A stretch of 64,000 bases of DNA from Corynebacterium urogenitale (lineage in GTDB: Bacteria > Actinomycetota > Actinomycetes > Mycobacteriales > Mycobacteriaceae), in NCBI RefSeq assembly GCF_009026825.1, contig NZ_CP045032.1:496001-560000 (forward strand), given 5' to 3'. The position numbers and the translations under genes were made by a program. Shown here in pieces: positions 57,891 to 64,000 of this stretch (positions are counted from its first letter, which is position 1; every line of letters begins with the position of its first letter). The notes under the pieces were generated by a model. The model saw only the letters and a list, made by a program, of their open reading frames with translations, was not told where the DNA came from and searched no databases.

Positions 57891-58202
57891 TACAATGTGG
57901 GGTGTCCCACGGATTAGCTACGGTGGATGTCGTGGCGTTGAGGCACGCCAATCGTTATGACGAAAACGCCATAAGCTAACCATCACCCTTGCGGGAAACG
58001 CAATGAATAGTTGCAGGCTGTGAGGAGGCTCGAAAAGCCGCCGTGCTGGCTCGTGGCGTCGAATAAAAAGACACACACAAAGCTCATGTGGAAGGTCAGC
58101 ACAACCACACCGCGCTCCGGCAGGGACAGGGAGTAAGCGCTACACTTGAAAACGCTGAAAACTTAGCACGCGAGAGCATCGACCATTCAGAAAGGGATGT
58201 CA
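57891..58202 (+). promoter_or_regulatory. gltA promoters and long structured leader
   Basis: TACAAT at 57891 and TACACT at 58141 may be -10 boxes of a far and a near promoter; two promoters are known for gltA in C. glutamicum. In the about 300-nt far leader GGCGT/ACGCC (57931-57951), TTATG-ACG/CGC-CATAA (57954-57974) and GGCT/AGCC stems could form. No riboswitch class was recognised. Confidence 0.45.
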
Positions 58203-59480
58203 ATGGCTACCGATAATCCAGACAAGGCCGTACTCCACTACCCAGGTGGCGAGTACGAGATGGACATCGTCCACGCAACCGAAGGAAACAGCGGTATTGC
58301 GCTGGGCAAGATGCTGGCAGAAACCGGCCTGACCACCCTGGATCCGGGCTACATGAACACCGGCTCCACCAAGTCTGAGATCACCTACATCGATGGTGCC
58401 GAGGGTATCCTCCGCTACCGCGGATACGACATCGCTGAGCTGGCAAACAACAACACCTTCAACGAGGTTTCCTACCTGCTCATCAACGGTGAACTGCCAA
58501 ACTCCGAGGAGCTCGAGGAGTTCAACACCAACATCCGCAAGCACACCCTGCTGGACGAGGACTTCAAGAGCCAGTTCCGCGTATTCCCACGCGACGCCCA
58601 CCCAATGAGCGTACTGGCCTCCTCCCTGAACATCCTCTCCACCTACTACCAGGACTCCCTGGACCCACTGAACCCAGAGCACCAGAAGCTCAACACCTAC
58701 CGCCTCATGGCGAAGGTGCCAATGCTGGCCGCATACGCATACCGTGCGTCTAAGGGCAAGCCATACATGTACCCGGACAACAACCTCAACGCGCGCCAGA
58801 ACTTCCTGCGCAACATGTTCGGCTACCCAACCGAGGAGTTCGAGGATGACCCAGTAGTCACCAAGGCTCTGGACAAGCTGCTGATCCTGCACGCTGACCA
58901 CGAGCAGAACTGCTCCACCTCCACCGTCCGCATGGTCGGCTCCTCCCAGGCCAACATGTTCGTCTCCATCGCAGCCGGTATCAACGCCCTGTCCGGCCCA
59001 CTGCACGGTGGCGCCAACCAGGCAGTTCTCGAGATGCTCGAGGACATCCAGGCCAACGGCGGCGACGCAACCGACTTCATGAACCGCGTGAAGAACAAGG
59101 AGCCAGGTGTTAAGCTCATGGGCTTCGGTCACCGCGTGTACAAGAACTACGACCCACGCGCTGCCATCGTCAAGGAGTCCGCACACGAGATCCTGGAGCA
59201 CCTCGGCGGCGACGAGCTGCTGGATCTGGCCATGAAGCTCGAGGAGATCGCACTGGCTGATGACTACTTCATCCAGCGCAAGCTCTACCCGAACGTCGAC
59301 TTCTACACCGGCCTGATTTACCGTGCGATGGGCTTCCCAACGGACTTCTTCACCGTTCTGTTCGCAATGGGCCGCCTGCCAGGCTGGATTGCTCACTACC
59401 TGGAGCAGGTCAACGACCCAACCGCGAAGATCAACCGCCCACGCCAGATCTACACCGGTCACGCAGAGCGTTCCCTGTAA
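58203..59480 (+). CDS. gltA: Citrate synthase
   Basis: 425 aa from the ATG at 58203, six nt after AAAGGG (an ATG at 58197 would touch that site). Nearly collinear with C. glutamicum GltA: 'AVLHYPGGEYEMDI', the active-site His in 'LHADHEQNCSTSTVRMVGS', 'LHGGANQAVLEMLEDIQ' and the Asp in 'PNVDFYTGLIYRAMGFP'. It condenses oxaloacetate and acetyl-CoA. Very biased codons (almost only C-ending) point to high expression. A strong terminator follows. Confidence 0.97.
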   Translation: MATDNPDKAVLHYPGGEYEMDIVHATEGNSGIALGKMLAETGLTTLDPGYMNTGSTKSEITYIDGAEGILRYRGYDIAELANNNTFNEVSYLLINGELPNSEELEEFNTNIRKHTLLDEDFKSQFRVFPRDAHPMSVLASSLNILSTYYQDSLDPLNPEHQKLNTYRLMAKVPMLAAYAYRASKGKPYMYPDNNLNARQNFLRNMFGYPTEEFEDDPVVTKALDKLLILHADHEQNCSTSTVRMVGSSQANMFVSIAAGINALSGPLHGGANQAVLEMLEDIQANGGDATDFMNRVKNKEPGVKLMGFGHRVYKNYDPRAAIVKESAHEILEHLGGDELLDLAMKLEEIALADDYFIQRKLYPNVDFYTGLIYRAMGFPTDFFTVLFAMGRLPGWIAHYLEQVNDPTAKINRPRQIYTGHAERSL

Positions 59481-59640
59481 GACGCAGATGTGAGCTCCAT
59501 CGGGCTTCGGTAGCTTCGGCAGCTGAAGAGCCGGCCGAGGCGCCCGGCGAGCGGTGAGTGTGAGCTAGTGTTGCTCGCTCATGCAGCTCGGATGGCGCTC
59601 AGCGTGTCAGCGAATTGAAGCTCGCTGACCGGGGCTTTTG

Positions 59641-59683
59641 ATCCCGCTCTTCCTCTCGTTTGTGAGGGGAGGGGCGGGATTTT
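59641..59683 (+). terminator. Terminator of gltA
   Basis: ATCCCGC and GCGGGAT close a long G/C stem (CTTCCTCTC against GAGGGGAG), followed by TTTTGTT. It is 160 nt after the stop. Confidence 0.85.
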
Positions 59684-59824
59684 GTTATTCTGGGGAGGTT
59701 CGCGCGGTGTGGCTGTAGGCAAAATGCTTGTGCCCGCGCCGTCCGCATACCCCTGTAAATCGCGGGTTGGCGTAAGGCACGGAAAACTCTGTGCTTCAGT
59801 TAGCCCGTCTACAGAGGCTCCGCA

Positions 59825-59933
59825 CGGAGCCTCGCGAGCAAGAGGTCCCAGCCGTGAGCCCTAGCAGTGAGAATGATCCAACCCGGAGTCTCACGAGCAA
59901 AGAGGGCACTAGTTTGGTGCCTCGATAGCAAGG
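59825..59933 (+). repeat. Direct repeats in the fkpA leader
   Basis: CGGAGCCTCGCGAGCAAGAGG's first 20 bases (59825) and CGGAGTCTCACGAGCAAAGA (59884) are 59 bp apart, and TGCCTCGATAGCAAGGAG (about 59917) is a third, decayed copy that contains the fkpA ribosome site. The rest of the 59481-59945 gap shows only the gltA terminator. Confidence 0.6.
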
Positions 59934-59945
59934 AGTAAAAACCCA

Positions 59946-60305
59946 ATGAGCAAGCCTCAAATCGAGCCACAGTCCGGCCCTGCCCCCAGCGAACTGGTGA
60001 TTGAGGACATCACCGTTGGCGAGGGTGCAGAGGCTGTCGCTGGCGGCATGGTTGACGTGCACTACGTGGGCGTGGATTTCGAGACGGGTGAGGAATTCGA
60101 CTCTTCCTGGGATCGCGGTCAGTCCATCCAGTTCCCGCTGAATGGTTTGATCCAGGGTTGGCAGGAAGGCATCCCCGGCATGAAGGTAGGTGGCCGCCGT
60201 CAGCTGACCATCCCACCGGAGAAGGCGTATGGCCCAGCCGGTATGGGGCACCCTCTGTCCGGTCGCACCCTGGTTTTCATCATCGACTTGCTGGACGCGC
60301 AGTAG
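59946..60305 (+). CDS. fkpA: FKBP-type peptidyl-prolyl isomerase
   Basis: 119 aa, a single FKBP domain without a signal peptide. 'VDVHYVGVDFETGEEFDSSW', 'FPLNGLIQGWQEGIPGMKVG', 'RQLTIPPEKAYGPAG' are the core and FK506-pocket segments (Tyr, Phe, Trp, Phe/Ile). It speeds prolyl isomerisation in the cytosol. The C. glutamicum homologue also follows gltA. AAGGAG stands 9 nt before the ATG; a repeat series fills the leader. Confidence 0.93.
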   Translation: MSKPQIEPQSGPAPSELVIEDITVGEGAEAVAGGMVDVHYVGVDFETGEEFDSSWDRGQSIQFPLNGLIQGWQEGIPGMKVGGRRQLTIPPEKAYGPAGMGHPLSGRTLVFIIDLLDAQ

Positions 60306-60338
60306 CTCAGCTGGCTTTCCAGCAATCCTGACCTATTT

Positions 60339-60379
60339 GCCGACCATAGGCTGCACAAGGCTATGTGAGGTCGGCTTTT
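60339..60379 (+). terminator. Terminator of fkpA
   Basis: GCCGACC-ATAG pairs with CTAT…GGTCGGC, followed by TTTT. The T-run touches the left end of the 87-bp element copy 2. Confidence 0.8.
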
Positions 60380-60465
60380 GAACAATACTCCCTCACGTTT
60401 CGTGGGCTTAACCTAAGAGCCCAGGTCGCGAATTCTCGCACCGCAACATGAGGGAGATTTGTTCA
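60379..60465 (+). repeat. 87-bp palindromic element, copy 2
   Basis: Ends TGAACAA and TTGTTCA. The left arm TGAACAATACTCCCTCACGT and the right arm (reverse complement TGAACAAATCTCCCTCATGT) pair over about 23 bp. The centre GGGCT…AGCCC forms an inner stem, followed by CAGGTCGCGAATTCTC, shared with copy 3. It lies between fkpA and the DUF559 gene. Confidence 0.85.
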
Positions 60466-60558
60466 TGGGGCACCAAACACCCCGCTGCACCCACCGCCGG
60501 CTTAGCATCCCGGTTCCCCATTAAGCTGCGCGCCCAGCACACACCTGTGCCATGTGGC

Positions 60559-61593
60559 ATGATCGGTGCCATGAATAGGGCTGGGGGGCCGTTGATTTCC
60601 ACAACGGGAACATCGCAATCGCATCGCGCGGCAGTCTATCGTCGTGCTCAGAAGGATGGGGACCTGATCCGCGTCCTTCCGGGCGTATTTATCCCATTCC
60701 AGGAGCTGCCGATCGAACGCGATGCGCGGATCAGCCTCTTCATCACCGCGGCGGCCGTTGCTCACCGGAACAGTATTGTTGTCGGCCGTTCCGCCGCATT
60801 CCTTCACGGTCTGGCTCGGACGACGGAGGAGGTGGCGTCGAAGGACTATCCGCCGATCGAATTGGGCACCGTGACGCACAGCTCAACGCGCCACACCTCG
60901 CATCGATGGATGCAGATTGAGCATCGGCGCGTGACGCGGAAGGTGGAGCGGCGATGCGTGACTATGCGCACCCCGTTTGGGCACATTCGTGTCGCGAGCA
61001 TGCTCGATACGTGTGAGCAGTTGCTGCTGTGGCATCCAATGGATGCGGCCGTGGTGGCTGTTGAGGATGCGCTGAATAGGATGAAGCTACCTCGTGGTGC
61101 CCTGCGGGTGGAGAATCTCAAGGGGCGGAAGGGCATCAAGCAGGCGCGGCGCGCGCTTAAACTTATTACGCCATGGTCGGAGAGTCCGCGCGAGAGTGAG
61201 CTGAAGTTGCGGTTGTGGCGCGCGGGCCTGCCGGCGCCGATGCAGCAAGTTGTTATCCGACGCCACACTGGCGAGTTTCTCGGACGTGTCGATTTCATGT
61301 TTCATTGTGGCCTGATCGTGGAGTACGACGGCGCAAGCAAGCATGCGAGTGTGTCGGTTGATCCTTCGAATGTGTTCTCTTTGGAACGGAGCTTGAACAG
61401 GGAGAGGGAGCGGGAACGTCGCATTATGGGTCTGGGGTATGAGTTCGTGCGAGTGGATCGGCGGAGTTTCCGTGAAGGCACTGGGGTGGAGGATGTGGTG
61501 GAGAGGTACGCGGATATGGTGGATAATCCGCCGTCCAAGACGAAGCGTGAGAAATGGGTGTGGTCTGCGAAGGGGAAAGCCTGGAGGGAGTGA
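60559..61593 (+). CDS. AbiEi-like / DUF559 nuclease-fold protein
   Basis: 344 aa from the ATG at 60559 (60571 is an alternative; neither has a good ribosome site). Residues about 10-130 resemble the AbiEi-type antitoxin winged helix ('AAVYRRAQKDGDLIRVLPGV'); residues about 220-320 are a DUF559/Vsr-like domain of the PD-(D/E)XK fold ('SPRESELKLRLWRAG', 'GRVDFMFHCGLIVEYDG' with the D…E-x-D pattern, 'RERERRIMGLGYEFVRVD'). Such proteins are frequent and scattered in actinobacteria, and their role is not established. It is flanked on both sides by the 87-bp element, suggesting a mobile or acquired cassette. No AbiEii partner is next to it. Confidence 0.75.
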   Translation: MIGAMNRAGGPLISTTGTSQSHRAAVYRRAQKDGDLIRVLPGVFIPFQELPIERDARISLFITAAAVAHRNSIVVGRSAAFLHGLARTTEEVASKDYPPIELGTVTHSSTRHTSHRWMQIEHRRVTRKVERRCVTMRTPFGHIRVASMLDTCEQLLLWHPMDAAVVAVEDALNRMKLPRGALRVENLKGRKGIKQARRALKLITPWSESPRESELKLRLWRAGLPAPMQQVVIRRHTGEFLGRVDFMFHCGLIVEYDGASKHASVSVDPSNVFSLERSLNRERERERRIMGLGYEFVRVDRRSFREGTGVEDVVERYADMVDNPPSKTKREKWVWSAKGKAWRE

Positions 61594-61656
61594 AGCCTGA
61601 CGGGAGTGAGGGAAGTAGAGGTGGGCAGGGGGAGGCAGAAGGAAGCAGGGCTAGCG

Positions 61657-61743
61657 TGAACAAATCTCCCTCACGTTGCGTGGGCTCAATCTAAAAGCCC
61701 AGGTCGCGAATTCTCTCGGTGCAACGTAAGGGAGATTTGTTCA
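61657..61743 (+). repeat. 87-bp palindromic element, copy 3
   Basis: Ends TGAACAA and TTGTTCA. The arms TGAACAAATCTCCCTCACGT and its complement pair over 23 bp with one mismatch, the best kept of the three. The inner GGGCT…AGCCC stem and CAGGTCGCGAATTCTC match copy 2 in the same orientation. Confidence 0.88.
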
Positions 61744-61752
61744 TGAGCGGCT

Positions 61753-61800
61753 GCAGTGCCACCAGCGGGCAGTGCCACCAGCGGGCAGCGCCACCAGCGG
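61753..61800. repeat. Three 16-bp tandem repeats
   Basis: GCAGTGCCACCAGCGG, the same again, and GCAGCGCCACCAGCGG follow without gaps, 8 bp before the 3' end of the permease gene. Confidence 0.85.
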
Positions 61801-61808
61801 GAGGCGAG

Positions 61809-63104
61809 CTAGTTGCCCTTGAGCGCCTTCACCCAGGTGAGCTTGGAGCCATTGTGGAGGATGGCGTTGCGGTAGATCTTCGCAACGAGGGCCAGCGCGC
61901 CGACAGTTAGCAGCATTGCCAAACCGAAGGAGGCCAGTACCTCGAGCAGGCTCATGTTGCCTCCAATCATCTGCACGGGGGCGACTGTCAAGCTGAAGGG
62001 TGGCACCCATGCGAGTACCTGCATGATGGTGGAATCCAGTGCGTTCCAGCCGAAGATCGGCGCGTAGATCATGCCGAAGATCAGCAACATAATGGGCGAC
62101 TGGGTGGACTGCAGGTCCTCGGTCCGCGAAACCATGGAACCAGCGGCTGCGTACAGCGAGCCGAAGAACAACAGGCCGATGGCGAAGCTCAATAGCATGA
62201 GCGGCACTACAGCCATGCTCAGCGTGAACCCTTCCAGCAGGCCAGTGATTTTCACGGCGGTGGCTCCGGCACCCAAGATGATTGCGGTGCTGACGAGGCC
62301 CAGGATTGCGTTACCGACCAACTTGCCTGCGAGGAAATCCATCGGACGCACGGAAGCGAGGATGATCTCCACTACGCGGGAGCTTTTCTCCTCCGTCACG
62401 CGTCCACCGATGTTCGCGGCGAAAAGGATAATGAAGAAGCTCATGAGGCTCACGGCGATCATAACCGTGACCACAGCGCCCAAGTTGCTTTCCTGTTCCT
62501 TTTCTTCATCGAGGTCTACCGTGGTGTAGCTGCTGTCCGGCAGTGCGTTGGTGAAATCGGCGGGGTCCACGCCCACTGCGTTGAGTGCCTCGTTTTGGGC
62601 ATTCGCTGTCAGTGTTGTGCTGACAATCGCAGTGACGGTGCCATTGGGAGAGCCCTTGGCAAATAGTTCGTAGCTCGTATCCTTGCCTTCGCCTTCGGCG
62701 ACCAGCGCAGCGTCGACATCCCCATCCTTGACCTTCTGCTTGGCTTCGTCTGCAGAGTCGATGCTCTCTACCTTGATCTCCCCGGTACCGCCGGAGCCGA
62801 CGCCCGCGATAGGGCCCGCGCCCTCCATCGCGCCCGGGTTGTTCGCTTCGGTGATCTCCTTGGCTACCTGTTCGAATGGTGCGCTTTCCATGCCGACGAC
62901 AGCAAGCGATGGCTGTTCATCGCTGTCCTTGTTCATGAAGAAGTTCGCAACGAACACTCCGCCGACGGTGACGATCAGCGTAATGAGAAGCGAGAAGATC
63001 ACGCCTTTGGAGCGCAGGAGCACAGAGATTTCGCGTGCGGCGACGGTGGAGATTGTGTTGGCTGAGGAGTACTTCGTATTTTGGGTGCTCGTGGTGGTGC
63101 TCAT
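61809..63104 (-). CDS. ABC-2 type permease (NatB-like)
   Basis: 431 aa. One helix near residue 40 ('GVIFSLLITLIVTVGGVFVA'), an extracytoplasmic domain of about 150 residues, then a membrane domain with five or six helices ('VVTVMIAVSLMSFFIILFAA', 'LVSTAIILGAGATAVKITGL') and the short motif 'EEKSSRVVEIILASVRPMDF' of ABC-2 exporters. It partners with the ATPase just upstream (4-nt ATGA overlap). NatAB-type sodium or drug export is possible, but the substrate is unknown. Confidence 0.88.
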   Translation of the reverse strand: MSTTTSTQNTKYSSANTISTVAAREISVLLRSKGVIFSLLITLIVTVGGVFVANFFMNKDSDEQPSLAVVGMESAPFEQVAKEITEANNPGAMEGAGPIAGVGSGGTGEIKVESIDSADEAKQKVKDGDVDAALVAEGEGKDTSYELFAKGSPNGTVTAIVSTTLTANAQNEALNAVGVDPADFTNALPDSSYTTVDLDEEKEQESNLGAVVTVMIAVSLMSFFIILFAANIGGRVTEEKSSRVVEIILASVRPMDFLAGKLVGNAILGLVSTAIILGAGATAVKITGLLEGFTLSMAVVPLMLLSFAIGLLFFGSLYAAAGSMVSRTEDLQSTQSPIMLLIFGMIYAPIFGWNALDSTIMQVLAWVPPFSLTVAPVQMIGGNMSLLEVLASFGLAMLLTVGALALVAKIYRNAILHNGSKLTWVKALKGN

Positions 63105-64000
63105 GACTGCACAACCTCCTGGAATAGTTCGGTGAGGTCTGGGACGCGGCGGGTGAAGGAGTGGACGGGGCCTGCGGCTAGCGCTGCTTGCAGTAGTTCC
63201 TGGTCCCGCTGTTCGCTATCGACTTCGACGATGACCCGCCCTGGGTGCTCCGCAGTCGCTGCGTGCGTCTCGATCACGTGAGCCCACTCCGGCTCCCAAC
63301 CGCGCGCCGGGGTGACAACCTCGTAGCGGATCGGGCCGCGGTTGCGCAGCTCGTGGACTGAGCCCTCGGCCCGCATCTGCCCCTTCGTGATGATGCCCAC
63401 GCGGTCGCACAGGCGCTGCACGAGGTCGAGCTGGTGGGAGCTGAACATGACGGGCACCCCGGCGTTGGCGCGCTCGCGCAGGATCTCGCTCATGACGTTG
63501 ACGGCCACGGGGTCGAGGCCAGAGAAAGGTTCGTCGAGGATGAGCAGGTCGGGGTTGTGGATGAGGGAGGCGGCGAGCTGTACACGCTGCTGGTTGCCAA
63601 GGGAGAGTTCATCGAGCTTGTCGTCTTTGCGCTCGGCCAATCCCAGCCGTTCGAGCAGATTGTTGGCGCTTGTTGCTGCGGCTTTGCCATTCATGCCGTG
63701 GAGTTTGCCGAAGAATGTGAGCTGGTCGGCGAGTTTTTCCTTGGCGTAGAGGCCACGTTCTTCGGGCATGTAGCCGATGCGTCGGCGCAGGTTGTCGTTC
63801 ATTTTTTGGTTGCCGATGCGCACTTCGCCGGAGTCGCTGCTGAGCACTCCGAGCGCGATGCGCATGGTGGTGGATTTGCCGGCGCCGTTGGAGCCGACGA
63901 AGCCGTAGATTTCGCCGGGGTGGACGCTGAAGGTCATGTCTGTGAGCACGCGGTGGTCGCCGTAACTCTTGTTGAGGTGGTCGATGTGGAGGGGTTCCAT
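63101..64000 (-). CDS. ABC transporter ATPase (NatA-like)
   Basis: 299 aa from the ATG at the last three bases of the window, so an earlier start outside cannot be excluded. Walker A GSNGAGKST near residue 36, the signature LSLGNQQRVQLAAS near residue 135 and Walker B LLILDEPFSGLDP near residue 157. The C-terminal 90 residues are the extension usual in ABC-2 exporter ATPases. It energises the permease encoded next, with a 4-nt overlap. Confidence 0.92.
   Translation of the reverse strand: MEPLHIDHLNKSYGDHRVLTDMTFSVHPGEIYGFVGSNGAGKSTTMRIALGVLSSDSGEVRIGNQKMNDNLRRRIGYMPEERGLYAKEKLADQLTFFGKLHGMNGKAAATSANNLLERLGLAERKDDKLDELSLGNQQRVQLAASLIHNPDLLILDEPFSGLDPVAVNVMSEILRERANAGVPVMFSSHQLDLVQRLCDRVGIITKGQMRAEGSVHELRNRGPIRYEVVTPARGWEPEWAHVIETHAATAEHPGRVIVEVDSEQRDQELLQAALAAGPVHSFTRRVPDLTELFQEVVQS

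Noticed and set aside
60379..60465. Reading the 87-bp element as an ordinary terminator
   Set aside because: fkpA already has its own terminator, the stem lacks a T-run, the length is the same in all three copies, and copies also lie where no terminator is needed.
60448..60558. A start of the DUF559 gene at 60448
   Set aside because: It would translate part of the palindromic element; ATGs at 60559 and 60571 fit the family better.

Overview
The window looks like a chromosomal segment of a Corynebacterium. This rests on gene order (lmeA-glnR-mshD-pstSCAB-phoU-dus-actA, serC-sepH and gltA-fkpA), on close protein matches to C. glutamicum RamA and GltA as I remember them, on an SepH homologue, and on mycothiol biosynthesis. 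The 16S rRNA resembles the lipophilic C. jeikeium neighbourhood, but the species is not settled from this sequence alone. No prophage, CRISPR array, plasmid or complete insertion sequence was seen.

Layout. 0-8.9 kb: a phospholipid-binding lipoprotein-like gene (lmeA), a GlnR-type regulator, mycothiol synthase, the phosphate ABC transporter pstSCAB behind PHO-box-like repeats, gluconokinase and phoU. 9-12 kb: a dihydrouridine synthase and an acetyl-CoA hydrolase/CoA-transferase. 12.1-13.4 kb: five tRNA genes (Lys, Glu, Asp, Asp, Phe) around a repeat-rich segment. 13.7-19.8 kb: a small GNAT protein, cysE-cysK with a McbR-like operator, an enoyl-CoA hydratase, a DUF2505 protein, ramA with likely self-binding sites, and murA. 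19.8-25.7 kb: a complete rRNA operon (16S-23S-5S, no spacer tRNA). 25.9-30.4 kb: a MacB/FtsX-type exporter and an alpha/beta-hydrolase-like protein.

30.4-36.9 kb is the most system-like accessory region: an atypical NRAMP-family transporter, a GntR/FCD repressor, a biotin carboxylase-carrier protein, a PxpB-PxpC fusion and PxpA. The same operator, TTGTT-S-AACAA, stands before all three transcription units. I read it as one repressed regulon for 5-oxoproline (or a similar lactam) uptake and ATP-dependent opening. 37-42 kb: a DUF3239 membrane protein, XPB-type helicase and its partner. 42.7-50.6 kb: bioB with a BioQ-like palindrome and a leaderless start, an Rpf, a cold-shock protein, a DUF2771 protein, a glutamine cyclotransferase, a DUF3027 protein, a purine permease and a SpoU methyltransferase.

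50.7-53.8 kb: a TPP-riboswitch-controlled thiamine salvage operon (thiM, thiE, thiD-tenA). 53.8-60.3 kb: a conserved actinobacterial protein, sepH, serC, then gltA with a long structured leader, and fkpA. 60.4-61.7 kb: a gene with an AbiEi-like/DUF559 nuclease-like protein, bracketed by two copies of an 87-bp palindromic element whose third copy lies among the tRNAs. 61.8-64 kb: an ABC-2 exporter. Several genes appear to have leaderless mRNAs (-10 box 7-8 nt before the start codon).
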